A stretch of 40,600 nucleotides of DNA from Victivallales bacterium (GCA_017548425.1 JAFZAB010000128.1:1-40600); one strand, 5' to 3'. Positions 14,944 through 22,723 are shown, numbered from the stretch's first letter. Program-made: numbers and translations. The notes: generated from the letters alone by a model not told the origin.

Positions 14944-16011
14944 ATGGAGAACTTTTACACACGTCTTTGCAAGAATTGCGGTTCGGCTTTGGTGTTCGAT
15001 CCGCAAAAGCAGAAGCTTGTCTGTCCCGCTTGCGGAACAGAATATGAAGCTGATGAAATGAAGGGCGAAAACGTCGTCGAATTGGATCTGATGGATACGC
15101 TGAAGGCGATCGAACAGTACAATGAAGACGACGACAAGCTCGTCGTTCACTGCCCGAACTGCGGTGCTGACAGCGAGTTCCCGACAAACGTCGTGGCAAC
15201 GCACTGTCAGTACTGCAACACGCCGCTGACGGGATCCACGTTGAGCCAACGGACGTTGCGGCCGCAGGGCATCGTGCCGTTCGCCATTTCGCATGACGCG
15301 GCCGTCATGGCGTTCCGCAAGTGGCTGCAAAGCTTATGGTTCCTGCCGAACAAGGCGAAAAAGCTAAAGCTTGAGGAAACCATGCAGGGCGTCTATCGGC
15401 CGTTGTGGACATTTGATTTCAAGACGACGACGCGTTATACAGGTGAACGCGGCGAACATTACTATGTGACGAAGACGCGTCGCGTCAACGGCAAAACGGA
15501 GACCTACCAGGAGCGCAAAACACGGTGGTATCCTGCTGCGGGAACGGTACATGTGGCGTTTGATGACATTCTTGTTCCGGCGAGCAACCGCATGTCGAAA
15601 GCCCTTCAGGAGGAATGCAAATGGAATCTGGAGAACGCCGTGGACTATTCAGAGGACATGATTCGCGGTTTTGACGAAGAGAGCTATGATGTCAAATTGC
15701 GGCCGGCCTTCGAAGAGTCGAAGGAAAAGGCCAAGCCGGGCATTCAAAGCGCTATCAGGCGTGACATCGGCGGTGACGAACAACGGATCAGCAGCATGGA
15801 CACGTCCTATGCGGATTTGAGCTACAAGTTGTTGCTTGTGCCGTTCTGGTCCGCCACATATCGTTTCAAAGGAAAGCCTTACACATATCTTGTGAACGGC
15901 CAGACGGGTGTGGCGCATGGCGAACGGCCGTGGAGCGTCGTCAAGATCACCTTCCTGATTCTATGTATATTGGCAATTGTCATTGGTCTATATATGTTGT
16001 TTAATCAATAA
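14944..16011 (+). CDS. Zinc-ribbon membrane-anchored protein (YdjG-like partner of SPFH protein)
   Basis: 355-residue protein with two zinc ribbons at the N terminus (Cys9/12/27/30 and Cys70/73/88/91), a middle beta-rich domain (about 110-320; TTTRYTGERGEHYYVT region) and a C-terminal membrane helix (about 333-352, ILCILAIVIGLYMLF). Such proteins are often misnamed primosomal protein N' or helicase; no helicase motif is present. The SPFH gene begins 17 bp downstream. The pairing recalls the Bacillus subtilis ydjG/ydjI zinc-ribbon and SPFH genes linked to membrane-stress protein PspA; that comparison is by domain content only. No Shine-Dalgarno precedes ATG 14944; AT-rich heptamer repeat DNA lies directly upstream. 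Confidence 0.85.
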   Translation: MENFYTRLCKNCGSALVFDPQKQKLVCPACGTEYEADEMKGENVVELDLMDTLKAIEQYNEDDDKLVVHCPNCGADSEFPTNVVATHCQYCNTPLTGSTLSQRTLRPQGIVPFAISHDAAVMAFRKWLQSLWFLPNKAKKLKLEETMQGVYRPLWTFDFKTTTRYTGERGEHYYVTKTRRVNGKTETYQERKTRWYPAAGTVHVAFDDILVPASNRMSKALQEECKWNLENAVDYSEDMIRGFDEESYDVKLRPAFEESKEKAKPGIQSAIRRDIGGDEQRISSMDTSYADLSYKLLLVPFWSATYRFKGKPYTYLVNGQTGVAHGERPWSVVKITFLILCILAIVIGLYMLFNQ

Positions 16012-16028
16012 ACACAAGGAGGCAAACC

Positions 16029-17165
16029 ATGGGTATCATGAATTTCATCAAGAACCAGTTGATCGACATTGTCGAATGGCCGGAAGAGACGCCTGGCGTG
16101 CTCGTCCACCGTTTTGAGCGGGCGGGCAACGAAATCAAGCGTGGCGCGAAATTGGTCGTTCGGCCTGGTCAGTCTGCTGTGTTCGTGAACGAAGGGCAGA
16201 TTGCGGATAAGTTTGAACCGGGCACCTATTCGCTTGAAACCAAGAACCTTCCGATTTTGACGACGATTCTCTCGTTGCCGTACGGCTTCAATTCGTGGCA
16301 CAAGGCGGAAGTGTATTTCATCAAGCGGACGGAGCAGCTGGACCGCAAGTGGGGCACGTCGCAACCGATCGTGATGCGCGACGCGGATTTCGGAAGGATT
16401 CGTATCCGCGCGTTCGGCAACTATTCGTATCGCGTCGGCATGACGGACAACATGCTGCAGCGCTTCGTCGGCGCGAAGAGCGAGTTCAAGGCGGAAGAGC
16501 TTGAGAAGCAGATTCAGCTGAAAGCCATCTCCGAATTTTCCGATTCACTTGGCGAACTGCAGATTCCAGCATTGGACTTGGTGGCCAAATACAACGAAAT
16601 CGGTGAGCGCGTCATGCAGAATCTGCAGCCGGTGATGAACAACATGGGGCTTGAACTGATGACGTTCACGGTCGGCAACATCTCGCTGCCGGACGAAGTG
16701 AATGCGGCGATCGACAGGGCTGGCGCGATCAACTCCATTGGCGAAGTACAGGACAACCAAATGCGGAAATACCAGCAGGCGCAGGCCGCGGACGCGATGC
16801 GCGATATGGCGCAGAACCAAGGCACTGGCGGCACGATGATGGGCATGATGATGGGCGGCAATCTGGGCGCGTTTGCGGGTCAGCAGTTCCAGCAGTCGCA
16901 GCAGCCGCAATATCAACAGCCGCAGCAGCAGATGGCTCCGCCGCCACCGCCGCCGGCAGCTCCGATGTTCTACGTGGCCGTCAACGGCCAGCAGCAAGGC
17001 CCGTTCACCATTCAGGCGTTGCAGGGCATGATCGCGAGTGGCGGCTTCGGCCCGAATTCGCTCGTATGGACGGCTGGCATGAGCGGCTGGCAGGCGGCTA
17101 ACACCGTCGCCGCGTTGAGCGGTTTGTTTGGCGCCGTTCCGCCGCCGCCTCCGCCGATTAAGTAA
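16029..17165 (+). CDS. SPFH/Band-7 protein with C-terminal GYF_2 domain
   Basis: 378-residue protein of the 'virion core protein-like' SPFH group. Residues about 15-240 form the SPFH (stomatin/prohibitin/flotillin) domain, including LVVRPGQSAVFVNEG and a helical oligomerisation end (ALDLVAKYNEIGERV). A low-complexity Met/Gly/Gln/Pro linker (about 250-310) leads to a GYF_2 domain (FYVAVNGQQQGPFTIQAL ... VWTAGMSGWQ), then a proline tail (PPPPPP). GYF_2 domains bind proline-rich peptides, so self-interaction with the poly-Pro linkers is possible. There is no N-terminal transmembrane helix; the upstream zinc-ribbon protein with its C-terminal helix could be the membrane anchor. AAGGAGG (16018-16024 region) lies just upstream of ATG 16029, a strong site. 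Confidence 0.9.
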   Translation: MGIMNFIKNQLIDIVEWPEETPGVLVHRFERAGNEIKRGAKLVVRPGQSAVFVNEGQIADKFEPGTYSLETKNLPILTTILSLPYGFNSWHKAEVYFIKRTEQLDRKWGTSQPIVMRDADFGRIRIRAFGNYSYRVGMTDNMLQRFVGAKSEFKAEELEKQIQLKAISEFSDSLGELQIPALDLVAKYNEIGERVMQNLQPVMNNMGLELMTFTVGNISLPDEVNAAIDRAGAINSIGEVQDNQMRKYQQAQAADAMRDMAQNQGTGGTMMGMMMGGNLGAFAGQQFQQSQQPQYQQPQQQMAPPPPPPAAPMFYVAVNGQQQGPFTIQALQGMIASGGFGPNSLVWTAGMSGWQAANTVAALSGLFGAVPPPPPPIK

Positions 17166-17217
17166 GAGGTTTATACATTATATATAAGGAAAAGACGCAG
17201 GACAGAGAACAGGCAGC

Positions 17218-18348
17218 ATGTTGTGGATTCAGGACGATGAGTCGTTGAAAACATATTGCGATGCGGCTGCGCGTCAGCCGATTGTCGCCGTTGACACGGA
17301 ATTCGTATGGGTGAAAACCTATCATCCGCAGCTTGGGCTTGTCCAACTGTCCTGCGAGGAAGCGGGAAACGCCTTGGTGGATCCTCTGGCCATTACGGAC
17401 AGGGGGCCGCTTAAGGCGTTGTTGGAAAATGAATCCGTCGTGAAAGTTTTCCATGAAGCGGCCAGCGATCTGCCGATTTTGCGCAGATGGTGCGGCGCGT
17501 TGCCACGGAACATCTTCGATACACGGATTGCGGCGGGCTTCGTCGGCATGACGGCGAAGCTGTCGCTGAAGAAATTGCTGAATGAATTGCTTGGCGTTGA
17601 TTTGGCCAAGACGGAGACGCGGACGGATTGGCTGCAACGTCCGTTGACGTCGCGTCAATTGGAATACGCGGCGGAAGATGTGCAGTACATGCCGAAGGCC
17701 TGCGTCCTTTTGAAGGAGAAACTAGAGGCTTTAGGAAATGCGGCCTGTTTTGAGGCCGAAATGGCTGAATATTCTCAAGAATCGTTTTATCAAGAAGTTG
17801 ATGAGACGAAAGTCTGGATGCGTGTGTCTGGAAACAATCTGTTCAATGGTCGCCAACTGGCGATTTTGAGCGAATTGGCGCGTTGGCGCGAACTGGAGGC
17901 GCGGGCGAAGGACATCGCCCGCCCGCGCATTATCAGCGATGAGCAGATTGTCATGATTGTCCAGTCGATGCCGAAAGATTTGGCGGAACTGCACCATCGG
18001 ACGAATCTATGGCCCAAGACGGTGGAACGGTATGGCGACGCGATTCTGGCGTGTCTGGAGCGTGGAAAGGTCATTCCAGAAGCGGAATTTCCAAAACGGC
18101 GGACTATCCCCATGGATGTCCGTGTGCTTAAACAACGTGCGGATCGTGTGTTGTCGTTGATAGAAAAGCGCGCGACGGCACGGCAGATTGATTCTGTTTT
18201 GGTTGGAAGCCGTCGTGATGCGGAGTCATTGGTTATGGCGGCGGAAGAGAAGGCCTGGCCATTCCAACATCGACTGCTGGAAGGATGGCGCAGAGAAGTA
18301 TTGGGCGACGTCATCGTGCAGATGATCCAGAGCCATTTTGCGAAATAA
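17218..18348 (+). CDS. rnd: Ribonuclease D
   Basis: 3'-5' exoribonuclease of the DEDDy family, used in 3' maturation of tRNA and other stable RNAs. The 376-residue length matches RNase D. Exo motif I is VAVDTEF (Asp26, Glu28), motif II FHEAASDLPIL, motif III YAAEDVQY (Tyr and Asp four apart). The C-terminal half has helical HRDC-type domains (residues about 205-290 and 300-370). ATG 17218 is preceded by a weak AGGACAG about 16 nt upstream. It follows the SPFH gene by 52 bp with no terminator and may be co-transcribed. It is the last housekeeping gene before the polysaccharide locus. Confidence 0.94.
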   Translation: MLWIQDDESLKTYCDAAARQPIVAVDTEFVWVKTYHPQLGLVQLSCEEAGNALVDPLAITDRGPLKALLENESVVKVFHEAASDLPILRRWCGALPRNIFDTRIAAGFVGMTAKLSLKKLLNELLGVDLAKTETRTDWLQRPLTSRQLEYAAEDVQYMPKACVLLKEKLEALGNAACFEAEMAEYSQESFYQEVDETKVWMRVSGNNLFNGRQLAILSELARWRELEARAKDIARPRIISDEQIVMIVQSMPKDLAELHHRTNLWPKTVERYGDAILACLERGKVIPEAEFPKRRTIPMDVRVLKQRADRVLSLIEKRATARQIDSVLVGSRRDAESLVMAAEEKAWPFQHRLLEGWRREVLGDVIVQMIQSHFAK

Positions 18349-18365
18349 ACCACGTATGCCGCTTT

Positions 18366-18400
18366 CATAATGCATAATTCATAATGCATAATGTATAATT
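18366..18400. repeat. Heptamer array CATAATG
   Basis: Five 7-bp units: CATAATG, CATAATT, CATAATG, CATAATG, TATAATT. The last unit runs into a 29-bp dispersed repeat. Confidence 0.85.
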
Positions 18401-18422
18401 ATTGCAAGGCAACCATTTAGAA
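18394..18422. repeat. 29-bp dispersed repeat, copy 1
   Basis: TATAATTATTGCAAGGCAA plus ten more bases recur at 23755-23783 with one mismatch, and the first 14 bases recur at 19490-19503. Each copy directly follows heptamer DNA and precedes a new transcription unit. Downstream, CCGTGGGT (18448-18455) and ACCCACGG (18461-18468) form an 8-bp hairpin. The 531-bp space 18349-18879 holds no gene but holds the promoter and leader described separately. Confidence 0.75.
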
Positions 18423-18543
18423 CCGCGTAGTGGTGATCGGAACGCAGCCGTGGGTGATAAACCCACGGAATAGTCATGAGCGCCGTGTAGCAACATTCAT
18501 AACGCAATAGGCGTGTAAAATGCCATATATTGAAAAAAAAGAT

Positions 18544-18571
18544 TTGACTATCCTTTTGGCAGTCATATATT
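18544..18571 (+). promoter_or_regulatory. Promoter of the NusG-like/polysaccharide locus, with overlapping dyad
   Basis: TTGACT (18544-18549), a 16-bp spacer and TATATT (18566-18571). Two nested inverted repeats cover it: ATTTGACT (18542-18549) with AGTCAAAT (18597-18604), and AGTCAT (18561-18566) with ATGACT (18587-18592). A repressor site or a 5' mRNA hairpin is possible. Confidence 0.55.
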
Positions 18572-18616
18572 AATTGATGATTTTTTATGACTATTGAGTC
18601 AAATAAGTTCTGAAAC

Positions 18617-18879
18617 CACGGAAAAAGCATGCGAAAAGACGTTCAAAACAGTTTACAACTTGCAATGGGCGATGTCGCATGCCCCGTGAAAACAGAATTT
18701 AGCCACGTAAGCCAATCAAGCCTTACGCGCATCGGCGCGGTTCATTTCGAAGAAGGCTTTATCCACATTTTCGTTCAAGCCATCGGAAACTGTTCCTGCT
18801 GAAAGATTTCCAATGGCTTTTTGCTTTTAGCCCCAGAACGTTCGCAGTTCGAGGGGCTGCGTTAGCATACCCCGCTTCC
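18617..18879 (+). ncRNA. Structured leader RNA with attenuator, upstream of NusG-like gene
   Basis: Several stems are visible: CACGG (18617-18621) with CCGTG (18684-18688) stacked on GCATGCG (18627-18633) with CGCATGC (18676-18682); CGTAAG (18706-18711) with CTTACG (18722-18727); the terminator hairpin 18777-18828; and AGCCCC (18829-18834) with GGGGCT (18853-18858). GCGTTAGCATA (18859-18869) resembles the E. coli ops pause element (9 of 11 positions of GCGGTAGCATG). No known riboswitch is recognised. Confidence 0.45.
18777..18828 (+). terminator. Intrinsic terminator/attenuator inside the leader
   Basis: AAGCCAT-C-GGAAA (18777-18789) pairs with TTTCC-A-ATGGCTT (18807-18819), one mismatch, followed by TTTTTGCTTTT. 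It lies about 200 nt after the predicted promoter and 50 nt before the NusG-like start codon, so read-through would control the gene. Confidence 0.7.
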
Positions 18880-19470
18880 ATGAAAACGGAGAACATTACG
18901 GTTGAGTTTGATGAACGGCTGCTGGAGCCGTCCAGCCAGGAGAAGGTATTTCCTGTCTATACGATGCCGTTGAACGAGTTTCGCCTGAAGGAATACTGCG
19001 CCAAGAACGGAATCTGCTGCTATCTTCCGTTGAGAAAGGTCTGGAAGGTCAATTCCTACATGAGCCACGGGAAGCCCTACAAGAACTCCAGGATGGTACT
19101 GCGGCCCATGTTTCCGTCGTACATCTTCGTGAAAGCGACGACCGAACAGCAGTCGTTGCTGTGGTCGAGCAAGACCATCGTACGTTTTTTGGACAAAACG
19201 CCGCTCAAACGCCTGCTGGAGGATATCCGCGCCGTGCGCGCGTTTGAAACGACCGGTCTAGAAAAAGAGATTGAATTCAACGTCGATATCAAGGAAGGTG
19301 ACCGTTTCATCATCGAGACCGGCGTCTGGGAAGGCGTCACGGGCTGGTTGATGAAGAAGGACAAGAAGTTTCTATGGACGGTTGAACTGGAGTTTGTGAA
19401 CCAAACCATCCGTACGGAAATCAATCCAGCCGAATACAAGATGATTGCGGCAGACTCAATTAACAATTAA
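18880..19470 (+). CDS. Specialised NusG paralogue (RfaH/UpxY/LoaP-like antiterminator)
   Basis: Transcription elongation factor of the NusG family. Residues about 22-105 are the NGN domain (FPVYTMPLNEFRLKEY, RPMFPSYIFVKA), and about 140-185 a KOW domain (IKEGDRFIIETGVWEGVTG). At 196 residues it fits specialised NusGs such as RfaH, UpxY or LoaP, which bind RNA polymerase and suppress termination in long operons for capsules, LPS or secondary metabolites. Its position at the head of a polysaccharide locus supports that role. ATG 18880 lacks a Shine-Dalgarno and is preceded by a structured leader with a terminator, so it may regulate its own synthesis. The last codons (Ile-Asn-Asn-stop) are made of CAATTAA heptamer repeat DNA. 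Confidence 0.88.
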   Translation: MKTENITVEFDERLLEPSSQEKVFPVYTMPLNEFRLKEYCAKNGICCYLPLRKVWKVNSYMSHGKPYKNSRMVLRPMFPSYIFVKATTEQQSLLWSSKTIVRFLDKTPLKRLLEDIRAVRAFETTGLEKEIEFNVDIKEGDRFIIETGVWEGVTGWLMKKDKKFLWTVELEFVNQTIRTEINPAEYKMIAADSINN

Positions 19471-19491
19471 CAATTAACAATTAACAATTTA
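19457..19491. repeat. Heptamer array CAATTAA overlapping gene end
   Basis: Four exact CAATTAA units plus CAATTTA. The NusG-like stop (19468-19470) lies within it. Next come a partial copy of the 29-bp repeat (19490-19503) and an imperfect hairpin (GTCTCG ... CGAGAC, about 19517-19549) whose core phrase GCGACATCGCACG recurs near 30492. Confidence 0.85.
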
Positions 19492-19713
19492 TAATTATTG
19501 CAAAGCAGCATGTAAAAGTCTCGGAGCGACATCGCACGGAGTGCGAGACCATGCGTAGCTCATTGATTTGAGTTTTTTCTTTAACGTAGTATTTTAAATA
19601 AATATGATGCATGGCAACGATTGTCATGCGTCTTGATTTTCAATCTTTGGAGGTGATTTACCTAAGCTAACCACGGGCTTTCGCTCTGGATTATTCAAGG
19701 GAGGCAGCAATAA

Positions 19714-19938
19714 ATGTCTGAACAGACTCTCAATACGATAAGTTTTGTGGCGATGATTGTCGCCTTGTTCGCCAAAAAACATCATTTTGGCGAATCAGCT
19801 GCCTATCATTACTTGAACAAATACGGTGGAGCCGCATTGCTGGTGAACCATTACGGTTATCTTCATACTCAGGATTATGAGCAGGTGGTTGATGATTTGT
19901 CCGACTACTGCCGCCGCCAGGGAGGCTCGCTTCAATGA
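19714..19938 (+). CDS. DUF3791-like protein (module with DUF3990)
   Basis: 74-residue helical protein that resembles DUF3791, a small family commonly encoded next to DUF3990 proteins. Features: an N-terminal helix (TLNTISFVAMIVALFAKKH), a conserved-looking AYHYLNKYGG centre and a Tyr/Asp-rich end (DYEQVVDDLSDYCRRQGG). A strong AAGGGAGG (19697-19704) sits 9 nt ahead of ATG 19714. The stop overlaps the next start by ATGA (19935-19938), showing translational coupling. By context it is a candidate antitoxin or accessory subunit of the DUF3990 ADP-ribosyltransferase-like protein; that role is inferred. Confidence 0.8.
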   Translation: MSEQTLNTISFVAMIVALFAKKHHFGESAAYHYLNKYGGAALLVNHYGYLHTQDYEQVVDDLSDYCRRQGGSLQ

Positions 19939-20411
19939 TCCTTTATCATGGCAGCAATGTAGCAATCGAACGAATCGACCTAAAGAAGTCTCGTCCATTC
20001 AAGGACTTTGGGCGAGCTTTCTATTTGTCGGCAGATGAACAACAGGCATGGGAACGTGCCGTTGCGGCCATGACGATGTGGGGAGGAAGCCCATGCGTAA
20101 CGGCTTTCGAGTTCGATGAAACGCTGATGTCATCCGGAAAACTGAAAGTGAAGACGTTTGAGGCATATACGGAGGAGTGGGCGGATTTCATCTTCGCCAA
20201 TCGCGACCGCAGGAATCCACCGTGGCGGCATGATTATGACATTGTTTACGGACCGATTGCGAACGACAGGGTTGGTGAGCAGGTGGTGCTTTACAAAGGT
20301 GGTTATATAACCCGTAGCCGTTTTCTGGTGAAACTGAAACATTTCAAAGGGATTACATTTCAGTATGCCTTCTGTACTGAACAATCCATCAGGAGGCTGA
20401 AAAAGATATGA
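19935..20411 (+). CDS. DUF3990 protein (ADP-ribosyltransferase-fold, putative toxin)
   Basis: 158-residue protein matching DUF3990 in its N-terminal signature: LYHGSN at residues 3-8, DFGRAFYLSADEQQA at 24-38, and a following W-rich helix. The YHGS and GxAFYLS pattern is that of ADP-ribosyltransferase/PARP-like folds, where the His and Tyr/Ser hold NAD. A later FEFDE segment and DIVYGPIANDRV complete the family pattern. It is translationally coupled at both ends (ATGA overlaps with DUF3791-like genes on each side), typical of toxin-antitoxin or effector-immunity cassettes. NAD-dependent modification is predicted from fold only; the target is unknown. Confidence 0.82.
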   Translation: MILYHGSNVAIERIDLKKSRPFKDFGRAFYLSADEQQAWERAVAAMTMWGGSPCVTAFEFDETLMSSGKLKVKTFEAYTEEWADFIFANRDRRNPPWRHDYDIVYGPIANDRVGEQVVLYKGGYITRSRFLVKLKHFKGITFQYAFCTEQSIRRLKKI

Positions 20412-20644
20412 CGGCGCAAAAACGTTTTGAGTTGCTGAAACTAAAATTGACTGAGGAATTGGTCGCCATTTTGGTGGACGAGAAAGGGATCTCCATTCCA
20501 GTTGCCTTTGATATGGTATATCAATCAAGAACATACGCTAAATTATCCGATCCTAATACAAAATTGTACATTCAAAGTGTCGGATATGTATATTCATTGT
20601 TCGAAGACGAGATAAAAGAGAAAACAGATAGCGTAGCGTCATAA
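20408..20644 (+). CDS. DUF3791-like small protein (second copy in module)
   Basis: 78-residue, mostly helical acidic protein (LTEELVAILVDEKGISIPVAFDMVYQS). It shows the general DUF3791 pattern of a helix followed by a hydrophobic-Tyr stretch, but is clearly different from the copy at 19714-19938. Its ATG overlaps the DUF3990 stop by ATGA. Having a DUF3791-type protein on each side of DUF3990 suggests a three-component unit. AT content is higher than in the two genes before it. Role as antitoxin or cofactor is inferred from order and coupling. Confidence 0.68.
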   Translation: MTAQKRFELLKLKLTEELVAILVDEKGISIPVAFDMVYQSRTYAKLSDPNTKLYIQSVGYVYSLFEDEIKEKTDSVAS

Positions 20645-20678
20645 CGAAATCAGACATCATCTTTGATGTTATATCTTT

Positions 20679-20783
20679 GCTTTAAGCTTTAAGCTTTAGG
20701 CTAAACTGTAAATTGTTAATACAGCATTAAGCATTAAGCATTAAGCATTAAGCCTCGCTATCGGCCGTTCATTATGCATTATG
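20679..20783. repeat. Three heptamer arrays, the last containing a start codon
   Basis: GCTTTAA x3 (20679-20699), AGCATTA x4 (20723-20750) and CATTATG x2 (20770-20783). The start codon of the sugar transferase (20774-20776) is the ATG inside the first CATTATG unit. Confidence 0.88.
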
Positions 20784-21385
20784 CATTAATAAAACGTATC
20801 TTGGATATCTTGTTCGCTGTAACAGGACTTCTGATTTTCGGCATTCCCATGCTGTTCGTGGCTCTGCTGATTAAGCTTGACAGCAAAGGACCAGCCATCT
20901 TCCGTCAGAAACGACTTGGCTACAAAGGAAAAGAGTTTGAAATCCTCAAGTTCCGCTCCATGTGCCAAAATGCGGAACATACCGGTTCAGGCGTTTATTC
21001 TGGAAAGAACGACGCACGTGTAACACGTGTCGGCAGAATCATCCGCGCTACCAGCATTGATGAATTGCCGCAGCTGATTAACATCCTCCGCGGCGACATG
21101 TCGCTCATCGGCCCGCGGCCGCCACTGACCTACCATCCGTGGCCTGTGACAGAATATACGCCTGAACAATTCAAGATGTTTGAAGTTCGTCCGGGCGTCA
21201 CGGGCTGGGCGCAGGTTCATGGTCGAAAAGATGTCGAATGGCATCATCGGATTGAGCTAAATGTCTGGTATGTCGAGCATTGTTCCTTCATGCTTGATCT
21301 GAAGATCTTTTTCATGACCATCTTCAAAGTCCTCAGTAACGCTGATAACGAAAACAAGGGAGCTACGCTCCAGCCTAAAGCTTAA
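20774..21385 (+). CDS. Initiating sugar transferase (PglC/WbaP-type phosphoglycosyl transferase)
   Basis: Monotopic phosphoglycosyl transferase (bacterial sugar transferase family) that moves a sugar-1-phosphate from a UDP-sugar to undecaprenyl phosphate, the first membrane step of capsule/EPS/O-antigen repeat synthesis. 203 residues: re-entrant N-terminal helix (KRILDILFAVTGLLIFG), then FRQKRLGYKGKEFEILKFRSM and the catalytic region TSIDELPQLINILRGDMSLI with its Asp-Glu pair, then GPRP and RPGVTGWAQVHGR. At this size it is the PglC-like catalytic core without the extra WbaP domains. ATG 20774 and the first residues MHYA come from CATTATG repeat DNA; no other start fits and there is no Shine-Dalgarno. 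The stop lies in the next heptamer array. Confidence 0.94.
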   Translation: MHYALIKRILDILFAVTGLLIFGIPMLFVALLIKLDSKGPAIFRQKRLGYKGKEFEILKFRSMCQNAEHTGSGVYSGKNDARVTRVGRIIRATSIDELPQLINILRGDMSLIGPRPPLTYHPWPVTEYTPEQFKMFEVRPGVTGWAQVHGRKDVEWHHRIELNVWYVEHCSFMLDLKIFFMTIFKVLSNADNENKGATLQPKA

Positions 21386-21438
21386 AGCCTAAAGCTTAAA
21401 GCAAATGTAGAATTAACAATTAACAATTAACAATTAAC
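21373..21438. repeat. Heptamer arrays GCTTAAA and AATTAAC
   Basis: GCCTAAA/GCTTAAA x4 (21373-21400), which includes the sugar transferase stop (21383-21385), and AATTAAC x4 (21411-21438). Confidence 0.88.
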
Positions 21439-21537
21439 AATTTATAGTTTACGGGATTGTTTGATTTGGCTGGAAGAGCAGTACATCCAGAAACTTCAGA
21501 ACTTCCATAACATCCAGAATACAAAGTCTATAAGATC

Positions 21538-21587
21538 GGGAGGGACGCGAGCCCGCGCGTCCGGTCACGCAGGAGCGTGACCCTCCC
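21538..21587. repeat. 50-nt three-way-junction hairpin repeat
   Basis: GGGAGG at the left end can pair with CCTCCC at the right end. Inside are two perfect hairpins: GGACGCG (21543-21549) with CGCGTCC (21556-21562), and GGTCACGC (21563-21570) with GCGTGACC (21575-21582). It lies 10 bp before the aldolase start and contains a spurious GTG start (21577). Confidence 0.7.
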
Positions 21588-21597
21588 AACGCATCTC

Positions 21598-22425
21598 ATG
21601 CTGAAACTATTCTACATCACCAATCAGCCGGAAATTGCGAAAATCGCCGAGGATGCAGGTGTCGATCGTATCTTCATCGACATGGAATACATCGGCAAAT
21701 CTGCTCGTCAAGGCGGCATGGACACGGTGCAGTGTCATCATACGGTGGAGGACATTCATGCCGTCCGTTCCGTCTTGACGAAATCAGAACTGCTTGTCCG
21801 TTGCAATCCCGTCCATGATGCGACGGCGGATTATGGCTCCACTGAAGAGGAAATCAATTCCATCGTCGAAGCTGGGGCGGACATCATTATGCTGCCGTAT
21901 TTCAAAGCGGCAGAGGAGGTGTCCCGTTTTCTGAAAGCCGTCAACGGTCGTTGTAGGACCATTCTTCTTTTTGAAACGCCTGATTCCGTGGCGAATCTGG
22001 ATGAAATCACCGCTCTGCCAGGCATCGATGAAGTCTTCGTCGGCCTCAATGATCTAAGCCTGGGCTATGGAAAAAAGTTCATGTTTGAACTGCTGTCCGA
22101 CGGAACGGTCGAGCAGATTTGCCTGAAATTCCGTCTAAAAGGATTGACCTATGGCTTTGGCGGCATTGCCGCAATCGGCACAGGCATGCTTCCCGCAGAG
22201 GCGATTCTCAAGGAACATTATCGACTGGGCTCATCCATGGTCATCCTGTCTCGCAGTTTCTGCAACTATCTGATAATTCATGACATGGATGTCATCCGTG
22301 AGAAGTTCATGACGGGCCTTCGCATCATTCGCGCCTTCGAATCGGAAATCTCCTCCCACAGCAATTATTTCACGACCAACTGCCAGTTTGTTCAGCAATG
22401 CGTCTCGAGCATTCTCTCCCGTTGA
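21598..22425 (+). CDS. HpcH/HpaI-family aldolase
   Basis: Class II (metal-dependent) aldolase of the HpcH/HpaI (2,4-dihydroxyhept-2-ene-1,7-dioate aldolase/citrate lyase beta) superfamily, which makes or splits 2-keto-3-deoxy acids from pyruvate and an aldehyde. 275 residues from ATG 21598. N-terminal barrel strand DRIFIDMEYIG, RCNP in the third strand, metal ligands in LLFETPDS (Glu) and VGLNDLSLGYG (Asp). ATG 21598 is preferred over GTG 21577, which lies in a hairpin repeat. In a polysaccharide locus, together with the dehydrogenase at 22751, it may build or process a keto-deoxy sugar acid or a non-sugar decoration (inference). Confidence 0.88.
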   Translation: MLKLFYITNQPEIAKIAEDAGVDRIFIDMEYIGKSARQGGMDTVQCHHTVEDIHAVRSVLTKSELLVRCNPVHDATADYGSTEEEINSIVEAGADIIMLPYFKAAEEVSRFLKAVNGRCRTILLFETPDSVANLDEITALPGIDEVFVGLNDLSLGYGKKFMFELLSDGTVEQICLKFRLKGLTYGFGGIAAIGTGMLPAEAILKEHYRLGSSMVILSRSFCNYLIIHDMDVIREKFMTGLRIIRAFESEISSHSNYFTTNCQFVQQCVSSILSR

Positions 22426-22439
22426 TTTCTAATTATTTA

Positions 22440-22680
22440 TAACCACGAAATACACGAAAGAACACGAAAAATCAAACCACAGATAACACAGATTACACAG
22501 ATTTTTAACCACAAAACACACGAAACACACCAAAATGCCTCGCCGCCGGGCCGACGAGATACTGAGGATTCAATGAAGAAACAAGGCAATGGCTGCGAAT
22601 GACGCAAACGGCTCCGGCGGCTCGGCGGTTCGTCACGCTTCGCGCAAGTGAAAACAACATCATGCGAAAGCTTGAAGCTC
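22440..22680 (+). repeat. Composite dispersed repeat, copy A
   Basis: ACCACGAA/ACACAGATT phrases (22441-22520) lead into a segment starting AATGCCTCGCCGC and ending in a 58-bp stretch (22620-22677) that recurs inverted at 28452-28509 with about 4 differences. The 325-bp gap 22426-22750 contains only this and the next heptamer array. A minus-strand frame (22437-22682) is just translated repeat. Confidence 0.8.
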
Positions 22681-22723
22681 ATGGCCTGTTAGTTATGGTT
22701 GTGATTCAATATATTACGTAGGT

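Noticed and set aside
22437..22682. 81-aa minus-strand frame with Cys/Val/Ile-rich end
   Set aside because: It is entirely translated dispersed repeat (ACCACGAA, ACACAGATT phrases), with no independent coding signal.
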